From an uncultured Verrucomicrobiae bacterium (GTDB taxonomy: Bacteria; Verrucomicrobiota; Verrucomicrobiia; Limisphaerales; J093): a stretch of DNA of 44,621 nt. Under the pieces are notes generated by a model. It worked only from the letters and a program-made list of their open reading frames with translations, had not been told where the DNA came from and ran no database searches. The stretch lies in the NCBI GenBank assembly GCA_937946835.1, contig CALFAV010000009.1:1-44621 (forward strand), read 5' to 3'. Of the stretch, positions 36,923-44,468 are shown one piece after another; position 1 is the stretch's first letter; every line of letters starts with the position of its first letter. A program made the translations under genes and the position numbers.

Positions 36923-37021
36923 CTATGCGAAGCAAATGTTGCCCTGGAGCCCGGATTCGCCCGCCCGACGGAGCAGCCGCTGGACTTCGATGGGGACCTC
37001 ATGGTCGAGCAGAAAGGTCAT
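36923..37021 (-). pseudogene. DUF5615 PIN-like toxin reduced by internal deletion
   Basis: A 32-codon frame reading MTFLLDHEVPIEVQRLL then RRAGESGLQGNICFA and a TAG stop. The first part is the standard N-terminus of DUF5615 PIN-like proteins (the 'FLLD..VP' strand with the first acidic residue); the second matches their usual C-terminus ('..AGE.G..GNI.FA'). Normal members are about 110 residues, so roughly 75-80 central residues, including the remaining acidic site, are missing, with the frame retained. Its ATG overlaps the end of the DUF433 gene by 23 bases, the usual arrangement of this pair. It cannot encode an active PIN-like nuclease. Confidence 0.75.
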
Positions 37022-37274
37022 CCTCCGCTCCGGCCATTTGGGCGGCGATGCGCCAATCAATCTCCCCCTGGTGATCCTCGTAATAGGCCAGGCATTCAAA
37101 GACCTGGGCCCGCTTCAGTTCGGGAAAACTGCGGACCACTTCATCCACAGTGGCGCCGTTGAGAATTAGCCCGACCACGTCGTGCACGCCGATGCGTGTG
37201 CCTTCCACGATGGGCGCGCCGGAGCGCCCATTTGGCAGGCGCGTGATGTACCGGTAGCCCACTTCCGCCGACAT
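36999..37274 (-). CDS. DUF433 antitoxin-like protein
   Basis: A 91-residue DUF433 protein (VapB-like antitoxin class). The diagnostic region is complete: RSGAPIVEGTRIGVHDVVGL, then LNGATVDEVVRSFPELKRAQ and VFECLAYYEDHQGEID, a short strand plus helix-turn-helix related to those in known antitoxins. It starts at ATG 37274, where the family alignment begins. DUF433 genes are typically followed, with overlap, by DUF5615 PIN-like genes; here the partner survives only as a 32-codon remnant, so the antitoxin is an orphan. It diverges from the TIM-barrel gene 113 bases away. Confidence 0.88.
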   Translation of the reverse strand: MSAEVGYRYITRLPNGRSGAPIVEGTRIGVHDVVGLILNGATVDEVVRSFPELKRAQVFECLAYYEDHQGEIDWRIAAQMAGAEDDLSARP

Positions 37275-37387
37275 GGGGGAGTCATATTCCTGCCGTGTCC
37301 AAAACGCAACTCGAACCCGTCCCCGGTTCGCCGCCGCTTTTCCCGCTCCGCGGTTGCGAAGCGTCACTCATCTGTCATGCTTGGCCC

Positions 37388-38269
37388 ATGCAAATCCTTT
37401 CCCGCCGTGCGTTCCTGACCCGCACCGCCGGCACGGCGGCCGCGTTGGTCGCCGCTCCCCTCGCCCCCCTGTGGGCCGACCCGGCCTCGCGTCGCTTTCG
37501 CATCGGCGCCTGCGACTGGTCACTGGGCAAGATGGCCACCCCGGAGGCCTTCGCCGTGGCCCGGGAAATCGGCCTGGACGGCGTGCAGGTGAGCCTGGGC
37601 ACCGAGAAAGACAACATGCACCTGCGCCAGGTCGCGATGCAGCAGGCCTACCGGGACGCCGCCCGGGAGTCCGGTCTGGCCATCGCCTCGTTGGCCCTCG
37701 GCGAACTGAACAACATCCCCTTCAAATCCGACCCGCGGACCATCGCGTGGGTCGGCGATGCCGTGGACGTGGCGGCGGCCCTGGGTGTGCGGGTGATCCT
37801 GCTGGCCTTTTTCCACAAGGGCGACCTCAGGGATGACCCGGCCGGCACGGCGGAGGTGGTACGCCGGTTGAAAACCCTCGCGCCCCGCGCCGAGAAGGCC
37901 GGGGTGATCCTGGGCCTTGAATCCTGGCTCAGCGCCGAGGAGCACCTGGACATCATCGAGCGGGTCGGCTCGCCGGCCGTGCAGGTCTATTACGACGTGT
38001 GCAACTCGAACGACCGCGGCTACGACATCTACGACGAAATCCGCCGGCTGGGCAAACGGGGCCTGATCTGCGAATTGCACGCCAAGGAAAACGGGGCCCT
38101 GCTCGGCCAGGGCAAAGTGGACTTCCGGCGCGTGCGCGCCGCCCTGGACGACATCGGCTACTCCGGCTGGATCCAAATCGAAGGCGCCCTCCCGCCGGGC
38201 GCCCCGTTGGTGTCCAGCTACCGGGCCAACCTGAAATTTTTGCGGGAGCTTTTCCCCGGTCCGGCCTGA
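37388..38269 (+). CDS. Tat-exported sugar phosphate isomerase/epimerase-like TIM barrel
   Basis: A 293-residue protein of the xylose-isomerase-like/AP-endonuclease-2 TIM barrel superfamily. The N-terminus is a twin-arginine signal (LSRRAFLTRTAGTAAALVAA), so it is probably exported folded. Barrel strands are visible: IGACDWSLGK, GLDGVQVSLG, IASLALGELNNIP, VILLAFFHKGD, GVILGLESWL (metal-binding Glu), VYYDVCNSNDRGYD (Asp) , LICELHAKEN (His) and IQIEGAL (Glu), the usual metal ligands. Homologues of this exported type abound in Planctomycetes and Verrucomicrobia. The substrate is unknown. ATG 37388 is the start that gives the Tat signal. Confidence 0.9.
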   Translation: MQILSRRAFLTRTAGTAAALVAAPLAPLWADPASRRFRIGACDWSLGKMATPEAFAVAREIGLDGVQVSLGTEKDNMHLRQVAMQQAYRDAARESGLAIASLALGELNNIPFKSDPRTIAWVGDAVDVAAALGVRVILLAFFHKGDLRDDPAGTAEVVRRLKTLAPRAEKAGVILGLESWLSAEEHLDIIERVGSPAVQVYYDVCNSNDRGYDIYDEIRRLGKRGLICELHAKENGALLGQGKVDFRRVRAALDDIGYSGWIQIEGALPPGAPLVSSYRANLKFLRELFPGPA

Positions 38270-38370
38270 ACCCACCGCCCGGCCGGCGGCCCGGTTCGGC
38301 CCGGGAGTTGGCGGCCCGGTTGACCTCCATCAAGGCGCGGCCCGCCCGGCCCGGCCAGGCTGGGCGCGCA

Positions 38371-38595
38371 ATGAGTGCGGAGCCGATCGAAGTGGACGCC
38401 CGCGGGTTGGAGCCGCCCCAGCCGATGATGCGCATCCTCGAGGCCCTGGCGAGTCTGCCGGCCGGCGCCACGCTGCGGGCGCGGACCGACCGCCGGCCGA
38501 TGCACCTTTTCCCGATCCTGACCGAGCGCGGTTACGCCGCGGAAACGCAGGAGCAAACCGATGGCAGTTTCCTCACCCTCATCCGCCGCGCCTGA
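38371..38595 (+). CDS. DUF2249 domain protein
   Basis: A 74-residue stand-alone DUF2249 domain (TusA/SirA-like small fold). The sequence follows the family outline: IEVDARGLEPPQPMMRILEA, LASLPAGATLRARTDRRPMH, LFPILTERGYAAETQEQ, and a final strand FLTLIRR. DUF2249 proteins commonly sit with denitrification, nitric-oxide or hemerythrin genes, but their biochemical role is unproven. It overlaps the next gene by 35 bases, so translation is probably coupled, placing it as first gene of a three-gene operon. Confidence 0.85.
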   Translation: MSAEPIEVDARGLEPPQPMMRILEALASLPAGATLRARTDRRPMHLFPILTERGYAAETQEQTDGSFLTLIRRA

Positions 38596-40057
38596 GGTCG
38601 CGCCGGAGCACGCGTCCCCGCCCCCCCCGGCCGGAGCCCGCCGCGCCGCGCCCCTTGGTGGGGCCGGCCCGGCCACGGCCTTTGCGCCGTCGGTCACGCT
38701 GCCCCTGCGTTTTGTGATGGCGGGAGTGCTGGCGCTGGTGGGGAGCGTCGTCCTGCTGGGGGTGCGACCGGACATTCTGGCGGCGTACCATTACAACCAG
38801 TACACCGTGGCGGCCACGCACCTGTGGGTGCTTGGGTTTCTGGGTTCGGTGGCCATGGGCGCCATGTATCAACTGGTGCCGGTGGCGCTCGAGACCCGCC
38901 TGCACAGCGAGCGGCTGGCCGCCTGGCATTTTGTCCTGCACCTGGTCGGCGTGGCCGGCATGGTCTGGATGTTCTGGCGCTGGGACCTCAAGCAGGTCGG
39001 CCACTTCGGCTCGGCGCTGGCCGCGGGCGTGGCGTTGTTCCTGTACAACCTGGGGCGCACGCTGCGGACGGTGCCGCGCTGGAACGTCGTGGCCACGGGC
39101 ATCACCGCCGCACTGGCCTGGCTGGGGCTGACCGTGCTGGCCGGCCTGGCCATCGCCGCCGCCAAGTGCACCTACGAGTCGCTGGAAACCCTCCCGCCGG
39201 GGCACTGGCTGCGGTGGCCCTTGATCGCCCTGCAAGCCACGGCCCACTGGCTGGGCCGCTTTGATCCGCTGGCGGTGATGCACGCCCACGCGCACCTGGG
39301 CGGGGTGGGGTTTTTCCTGATGCTGATCGTGGCGGTGAGCCTCAAGCTGCTGCCCATGTTCGCGCTCAGCGAGCTGCAAAGCCCGCGGCGCGCCGGGGCC
39401 GCCCTGGGCCTGCTCAACCTCGGCCTGGCCGCGCTGGTCGTGACCCTGACCGGGCGCAGTCGCTTCCAGTTTGTGGCCGGAGGGGTGCTGGCCACCGGGC
39501 TGATCCTCTACGGCTTGGAGCTGCGCGCCATCCTGCGCGCCCGCCAACGCCGCGGGTTGGACTGGGGCCTGCGGCATTTCCTGGTGGCGCTGGGCCTGTT
39601 GGCGCCCACCGCGCTGCTGGGACTGCTGCTGGCGTGGCCGGGCTTGCCCGCCACGCTGCTGACCACGCAACTGGAAACGGTCTATGGCTGGCTGGGATTG
39701 GCGGGCGTGGTGAGTCTGACCGTGCTGGGCTTCCTGTACAAGATCGTACCTTTCCAGGTCTGGTACCACACCTACGCCCGGCACGTGGGCCGGTTCCGGG
39801 TGCCGGCCCTGGCCGACCTGTACTCGGAGCGCCTGCAAAAGGTCAGCCTCGGGCTGGTACTCGCCGGAGTGTTGGGCGGTGCCCTTGCGGCGGCCCTGGC
39901 CAGCACCGGCGGCGTGCGGGTGGCGGTGCTGGTCCTGGCGTTGGGTCTGGGGGTCTTTGTGACCAACCTCGGCCTCATGCTCCGCCACTTTTGGCGGCCC
40001 CGCCTCGAACCCCTCGCGCCGCCCCGGGCCGCGCCGGCCAGCGTTTCCCGAACATGA
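38561..40057 (+). CDS. Twelve-helix heme-copper-oxidase-subunit-I-like membrane protein
   Basis: A 498-residue integral membrane protein with about twelve predicted helices, resembling cbb3-type oxidase subunit I/NnrS-like proteins. After a Pro/Ala-rich cytoplasmic N-terminus (1-45), helix 2 carries ATHLWVLGFLGSVAMGAMYQ (His87), the pattern of the first heme ligand in this superfamily. Helix 6 begins with HAHAHLGGVGFFLMLIV (His241, 243, 245), and helix 10 ends FLYKIVPFQVWYHTYARHV (His403, His408). The canonical HPEVY and helix-7 His-His pair of true terminal oxidases are absent, so an oxygen or NO reductase is unlikely; a heme-binding sensor or assembly role is more plausible (inference). ATG 38561 is inside the DUF2249 gene, and its stop overlaps the DUF59 ATG as ATGA. 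Confidence 0.8.
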   Translation: MAVSSPSSAAPEVAPEHASPPPPAGARRAAPLGGAGPATAFAPSVTLPLRFVMAGVLALVGSVVLLGVRPDILAAYHYNQYTVAATHLWVLGFLGSVAMGAMYQLVPVALETRLHSERLAAWHFVLHLVGVAGMVWMFWRWDLKQVGHFGSALAAGVALFLYNLGRTLRTVPRWNVVATGITAALAWLGLTVLAGLAIAAAKCTYESLETLPPGHWLRWPLIALQATAHWLGRFDPLAVMHAHAHLGGVGFFLMLIVAVSLKLLPMFALSELQSPRRAGAALGLLNLGLAALVVTLTGRSRFQFVAGGVLATGLILYGLELRAILRARQRRGLDWGLRHFLVALGLLAPTALLGLLLAWPGLPATLLTTQLETVYGWLGLAGVVSLTVLGFLYKIVPFQVWYHTYARHVGRFRVPALADLYSERLQKVSLGLVLAGVLGGALAAALASTGGVRVAVLVLALGLGVFVTNLGLMLRHFWRPRLEPLAPPRAAPASVSRT

Positions 40058-40359
40058 AACCGCTCGACGAAACCACGGTTCTCGACGCCCTGCGCCAGGT
40101 GGTGGACCCGGAACTGAATTGCAACCTGGTGGACCTGGGGCTGGTGTACAGCACTGAAATCCGGGACGGCCACGTCCGCGTGGTCATGACCCTCACCACG
40201 GCCGGGTGCCCGATGCATGAAAGCCTGGTTGAAGGTGTGCGCACCGCCCTGCGCGCCCTGGACGGGGTGCGCGAGGTGACGGTGGAAGTGGTGTGGGACC
40301 CGCCGTGGAGTCCGGCCATGATGACGCCGGAGGGCCGCGCGCGCCTGGGTCTGGCGTGA
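40054..40359 (+). CDS. DUF59/MIP18-family metal-sulfur cluster assembly factor
   Basis: A 101-residue DUF59 (PaaD/SufT/MIP18-like) protein. Hallmarks are VVDPELNCNLVDLGLVY near residue 16, MTLTTAGCPMHESL with the conserved Cys52, and the end VTVEVVWDPPWSPAMMTPEG...ARLG. Known relatives help insert iron-sulfur clusters into client proteins (SufT, cytosolic MIP18, PaaD). Its ATG at 40054 overlaps the previous stop codon by four bases, indicating translational coupling with the oxidase-like gene. The client could be that protein's partner or an unlinked Fe-S enzyme. A CGCCGGC/GCCGGCG hairpin after the gene (40365-40381) lacks a T-tract. Confidence 0.93.
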   Translation: MKPLDETTVLDALRQVVDPELNCNLVDLGLVYSTEIRDGHVRVVMTLTTAGCPMHESLVEGVRTALRALDGVREVTVEVVWDPPWSPAMMTPEGRARLGLA

Positions 40360-40449
40360 AGTGGCGCCGGCCGCGCCGGCGGTGGCCGCTCACACCAGTG
40401 CGTTCATCGGCGCACTTTGCGAAGGCGCAGGCGCTGCAAACCCGTGTCC

Positions 40450-41913
40450 TCACGCTCGCGGGTTCGCGGACAGAGCCGTCCCCAGCCACGCGCGGTGGTC
40501 GTGGCGCAGTTGGGCCAGGTTCGCGCGGCCGTGGGGGGTGAGGTCGGCGTCGAACTCGTCCACCGCGTGCCAGTAGGTGTGGCCCTGCTCGTCGGTGTAA
40601 TGGCGGCGCAGGTACACGAACGGGGCGTTGTCGCCCAGTTCCCAGCAGGCGGCCGGCGCGGCCACGGCCCAGTGACCGGTGCGGCGGTCCGGGCGCACGT
40701 CCCAGACGTTGAGGCGCCCGGCGAAATCGGTGGGCAGACCGAGGGCCTCCAGGTGCCGGAGCAGGCAGTTGTGGGTGATCACGTCCGCCCGCACGTGTTC
40801 CGGGGCGGGGTTGCCCAGCAATTGGGCCAGTTCGCCCACCCGGCTGATGCGCAAACTGCGCAGAACCGTGGCCCGGGCGATGGGGCCGGCCAGCCAGGTC
40901 AGGGGCGCGGGCAGTTGTTCCTGGATGAACGTGGTGCCGGTGCTGAGCAGCAGTTGTCCCTGCTGGGCGGCATCCAGGCCTTCCCACTCGGGCAGGCGGG
41001 CGGCGAGGTAGGCCTTGAGCAGGTGCCAGAACTCGGCGAAGAGCAGGCGGTGTTCGCGGAGCTGGGTTTGCACCAGCGGCAGGGCTTCTTTGAGGTGCGG
41101 GAAGGCCTTCCACACGTCGGCGATTTGCGAGTCCCGGAACCGATACAGCCCCGGCATGGCCAGCATTTCCCGGGCGGTGCTCGCGTCCATGACCAGGCGC
41201 GAGGTCCCCGTGGCCATTTCAAACAGGGCCACGCCGGCGGAGAAGATGTCCGAGGCCGGACCGGGTGGCACCCCCGCCTGAAGGTTCGAGACATCAATCA
41301 CCACCTCCGCGTGGTCCGGCGTGGCGGCGTAGAGGAACTCCCCGGGCGCGTGGCGGTGCCGCGGAGTGAAAAACGCGCCCAGGTCCACCAGCCGAATGGC
41401 GCCGTCGTCCAGCCGGATGACGTTGTCGGGCTTGAAGTCCATGAGCACCAGCCCGTGCCGGTGGAACAGGTCCACGATGGCCAGCACCTCCTGCAGGGCC
41501 CGGCGCAGTTCGTCCAGCGCCGCCGCGTCGTAGCCGCCGGCCGCCAGGTCCTCGCCCCAGGCGCGCAAGTTGTGGCCGCGCAACCGCTCCATCGCAATGA
41601 AGGCGTATTGATGCTCGTAGTCGAGATCGCCGCCAAAGTACGTGGGCACAAACAGGCGGAGCGTCTCCAGCCCCTGGAGCTCTTCAAAGGTGGCCAACTC
41701 GGAGCGGAAATTCATGTACGGGCCGTAGCCCACCTCGTCCGGCCGACCGCAGCTCAGGTCGAAGACCTTCACCACCACCCCCTCCTGGTCGGTCAGGTAC
41801 AACGCGGTCTCCGGATTCTGGGCCAGTGCCCGCAACAGCCGCACCGGTCCCAGACCGGTCACGCGCACCACCTGACCGGCGTGCTTGCCCAGTTCTGGGA
41901 TGGGAGCGGTCAT
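40450..41913 (-). CDS. Ser/Thr protein kinase-like protein
   Basis: A 487-residue cytoplasmic protein with an N-terminal kinase fold. Visible subdomains: GPVRLLRAL (Gly-loop region, degenerate), VVVKVFD with Lys49, the catalytic loop LMDFKPDNV with Asp159, Lys161 and Asn164, the metal-binding VDLGAFF with Asp177, and SDIFSAGVALFEMATG. The HRD motif is LMD and DFG is DLG, as in several atypical bacterial kinases, but the acidic and Lys/Asn residues remain, so activity is plausible. Residues ~250-487 are an unrecognised helical region. ATG 41913 is preferred; a GTG at 41982 in the same frame would add 23 residues. It lies 126 bases downstream of the O-antigen ligase gene on the same strand. Confidence 0.85.
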   Translation of the reverse strand: MTAPIPELGKHAGQVVRVTGLGPVRLLRALAQNPETALYLTDQEGVVVKVFDLSCGRPDEVGYGPYMNFRSELATFEELQGLETLRLFVPTYFGGDLDYEHQYAFIAMERLRGHNLRAWGEDLAAGGYDAAALDELRRALQEVLAIVDLFHRHGLVLMDFKPDNVIRLDDGAIRLVDLGAFFTPRHRHAPGEFLYAATPDHAEVVIDVSNLQAGVPPGPASDIFSAGVALFEMATGTSRLVMDASTAREMLAMPGLYRFRDSQIADVWKAFPHLKEALPLVQTQLREHRLLFAEFWHLLKAYLAARLPEWEGLDAAQQGQLLLSTGTTFIQEQLPAPLTWLAGPIARATVLRSLRISRVGELAQLLGNPAPEHVRADVITHNCLLRHLEALGLPTDFAGRLNVWDVRPDRRTGHWAVAAPAACWELGDNAPFVYLRRHYTDEQGHTYWHAVDEFDADLTPHGRANLAQLRHDHRAWLGTALSANPRA

Positions 41914-42039
41914 GAATGGCCGGGCCGGGGTCGAACCCGGTGGAAGATTGTCCACACCTTGGGGAAGCGTCTGCTGCGGCACACCGGGCGCGCCGGTAGG
42001 GAAGGTGTGCGCAACAGGCGGTCCGGGCTAAACATGCCC

Positions 42040-43449
42040 TCAGGTTAAACCCACCGCGCCGGGCTGGGAAGTCCGCTTCCCGGCCGGGCCAAGACCCCCA
42101 CCGGTCCCGGCAGCCCGCCCGGGCAGCGGGGCGGCTTCACCGGATTCACTCCTCGCGGCCCGCCCCCACAACCAACCCAGCAGCCAAAACGCCGTCCACG
42201 CCACCCCCGGCACGTACAGGGCAAACTCCACCCAGCCCTGCAAGGCCCAGCCCAGCAGGCCCAGCCACACGGCAAAGGGCAACGGCTCGGCCCACACCCG
42301 ACGCGCCAGCAGTCCCAGCGAGCCGGCCCAAAAACCCAGGTACAGCAGCGCGCCCGGGAAGCCCGAGTCACTGGCCTGCTGCAAATAGTCGTTGTGCGCC
42401 AGCAGGGTCATCTCCGCCCCCGGCGGCTTCAGCGGCCGGTAACTGCTGGCAAACGTGCCCGGGCCGCTGCCCAGCACCGGATACCGGCAGGCGGTGGTCC
42501 AGGCCGCGCGCCAGTATTCGAGCCGCGCCCCCGCGCTGGCGGCTCCGCCCTGGAAATAACCGGCAAAGCGCACTGCAAAGGCCGTCAGCCCTGCCGCCAG
42601 GACCAGCCCGGCCAGTATCCACTTCCACCGCGCGGGCAGCCGCAGCCGCAGACCCAGCACCAGCACCAAACCCAGCGCCAGCAGCCAACCGGCCTTGGAC
42701 TTGGTCCAGTACAGGCAGGCCAGACCCCCGCCGGCCAGCGCCACCGGCAACACCCGGCGCACACGGGACGGACCACCCGCACCCAGTTCCCACCCCGCCA
42801 CCACCAGCGGCGGCAGCAGCAACAAAATCGCCCCGGCCAGTGCGTTGGGATAAACCAGCGTGGCAAAAATGCGCTGCGCCTCCAGGCGCCGCAGATAATC
42901 GGCGGGCAACTGTTCCGCGCCGGGCTGCGCGAGGACGTGTTGGCGCACGGCCTCCAGCCCGCCAAAGTGCTGTTGAAACCCCACCACCAGCACCGCGGCA
43001 AAACACCCCGTCAGCGCCAGCCAGAACACTCGCAGGGACCCCACCGGCGCCAGCGCCAGCATTCCCAGGTAAAAACCGCCCACCAGGGTGAGGAAGTACG
43101 GCAGGTGCAGCCCCGTCAGGCGCGCGTCACTGGTGCCCAGCGCGGCCAGGCCCTGCCAGGCCAGCCACGCCGCGGGCAACAGCGCCAACCCGCGGGGGCG
43201 TGGCAGGCGACGCTCCGCCACGAACAGACCGAAGACCAGCACCAGCGCCCACAACGCGTATCCCCAGGCCAGTGGCCAGGGCATGAGCAGGAATTCCCAG
43301 TAACCGCGCGGTGGGGTCACCAGCCGGTCCACCACCGCCGGGTTGCCAAACTTCAGCAACCCCAGACCCAGAAAAAACCCGGCCAGCGCCGCAAAACCTC
43401 GTTGCCGGGATTCGCGCCGGCGCTCGGAGTCTGGAATCGCAACGGGCAT
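42040..43449 (-). CDS. O-antigen ligase/polymerase (Wzy_C) family protein
   Basis: A 469-residue polytopic membrane protein with about eleven helices. The C-terminal half has the family's large periplasmic loop pattern: ARLEYWRAAWTTACRYPVLG, then GSGPGTFASSYRP and LLAHNDYLQQASDSGFPGAL, corresponding to R...W...P..G.G...HN.yL....e.G. Known members join O-antigen or other polysaccharides to lipid A core, or polymerise repeat units, or glycosylate pilins; which applies here is unclear. ATG 43449 is used, since the open frame above it runs into palindromic repeat DNA. The gene is last before the kinase gene on this strand. Confidence 0.88.
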   Translation of the reverse strand: MPVAIPDSERRRESRQRGFAALAGFFLGLGLLKFGNPAVVDRLVTPPRGYWEFLLMPWPLAWGYALWALVLVFGLFVAERRLPRPRGLALLPAAWLAWQGLAALGTSDARLTGLHLPYFLTLVGGFYLGMLALAPVGSLRVFWLALTGCFAAVLVVGFQQHFGGLEAVRQHVLAQPGAEQLPADYLRRLEAQRIFATLVYPNALAGAILLLLPPLVVAGWELGAGGPSRVRRVLPVALAGGGLACLYWTKSKAGWLLALGLVLVLGLRLRLPARWKWILAGLVLAAGLTAFAVRFAGYFQGGAASAGARLEYWRAAWTTACRYPVLGSGPGTFASSYRPLKPPGAEMTLLAHNDYLQQASDSGFPGALLYLGFWAGSLGLLARRVWAEPLPFAVWLGLLGWALQGWVEFALYVPGVAWTAFWLLGWLWGRAARSESGEAAPLPGRAAGTGGGLGPAGKRTSQPGAVGLT

Positions 43450-43730
43450 CCGCGCGGCAGTCTGGGGCAGGCCCAGCACCCGCACAATCCCGGGCTGTCC
43501 ACGGTGGGGCGGCCATCGCGGCTGCCGGAGAAGGCGGCTTCCAACCGCCCGGAAGTGCGGCCAGGCACCGCGGCGCCCTACCGATTCCGGGCTAGGGCCG
43601 CGCTGCGCCGCGGCCCCGGGCAGGCTGGAAACCGGCATCCCCCGTCGGCTGACAGCCGGCGATACGGCAAACCACCGGTCTGCGCGACGCCCGCTTTCCG
43701 CCGGTCACCCGCCTACTCGACCGGCAGGCG
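43450..43730. repeat. Palindrome-rich DNA, inverted copy B
   Basis: No gene is supported here. The stretch contains short inverted repeats: 43533-43549 (GGCGG/CCGCC), 43595-43616 (8-bp arms GGGCCGCG/CGCGGCCC) and 43644-43660 (arms of seven with one mismatch). Positions 43644-43683 match the reverse complement of 44541-44580 in 33 of 40 bases, and weaker similarity extends to about 43735. Confidence 0.75.
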
Positions 43731-44468
43731 CTAGAAGCGCGCCGCCGCGTCGGTGGTGCCCCGGTCCACCCACCCGTTTTCCGGCTCCGGGGCCAACAGA
43801 TCCTCGGCCCCCGGCTCAAACCCACCGGCCGTTCCGAGCGCTCCACTCCTTTGCGCCCGGGGAAATTTGATTCCCCCTGCCCGCTTCCTCAATTCCCGCA
43901 GCATCCCTCTCCCACCCTGCGTGGGTTTACGGCGGCCCAGGCGGAAGAACCGGCTTGGCCCGCTCCAGGCGTTGCTCAGCACATACCGGTCTGCGGAAAT
44001 CTCCGGCGCGTTGGTCAGACTCTGCCAAGCGGGCGGGCTGAGACTTGGGGTGCACTGCAACCCATAACCACGGGCGCTCAGCGGCCAGCTCAACACAACG
44101 CCCTCCGGCACCCGAGCGATTTCCAGCCGCGGCAAGCCGTCAATGCGCAAAATCTGCAAGCCCCACTTCCCATCCGCCACGTAGGCATAAGTCCCGGAAA
44201 CGGCCACCGCGAATGCCCGCCCCCGCGCGTAGCCGGGCCATTGGCCCACCGGGGTCACCTGCACCTGAGCCAGCGCCTGACTCACCAGCCCCGCCAGCAA
44301 CAGCCCGGCCCCCACCAACCACCCCCAACGGCGGGCGCGGGAGCGCTCCCCGGCGTTCCGGCCCCGCCGGACATCTCCCCGGCCCTCGAGCCGGGCACCC
44401 CGCTCGCCCGGCCACTGGAGCGCCGGCTTCCCGCCGGCCTTGGGCCGCGTTGGAACGCGGCCTTCCAT
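43731..44468 (-). CDS. LVIVD-repeat protein reduced to one repeat, with C-terminal FFR domain
   Basis: Likely a degraded or minimal LVIVD protein, 245 residues from ATG 44468. A signal peptide (WGWLVGAGLLLAGLVSQALAQ) is preceded by ~80 Arg/Gly-rich residues containing repeat DNA, so the true start is doubtful. Only one LVIVD unit remains (YARGRAFAVAVSGTYAYVAD followed by KWGLQIL); relatives carry many. Directly after it comes the C-terminal domain IARVPEGVVLSWPLSARGYG ... WQSLTNAPEISADRYVLSNA ... SRFFRLGRR found in other secreted proteins of the group, then a ~65-residue tail with no similarity, ending at TAG 43731 inside the next palindromic block. An in-frame loss of internal repeats explains the shape. 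Function unknown. Confidence 0.6.
   Translation of the reverse strand: MEGRVPTRPKAGGKPALQWPGERGARLEGRGDVRRGRNAGERSRARRWGWLVGAGLLLAGLVSQALAQVQVTPVGQWPGYARGRAFAVAVSGTYAYVADGKWGLQILRIDGLPRLEIARVPEGVVLSWPLSARGYGLQCTPSLSPPAWQSLTNAPEISADRYVLSNAWSGPSRFFRLGRRKPTQGGRGMLRELRKRAGGIKFPRAQRSGALGTAGGFEPGAEDLLAPEPENGWVDRGTTDAAARF

Noticed and set aside
40365..40381. A 7-bp GC hairpin after the DUF59 gene as a terminator
   Set aside because: It has a three-base loop and no T-tract on either strand.
41925..41950. A T-arm-like sequence (GGGTTCGACCCC on the minus strand) suggesting a tRNA 3' end
   Set aside because: The five T-stem pairs do not form with a seven-base loop, no acceptor or anticodon stem is found, and it lies just upstream of the kinase ATG within the open frame.
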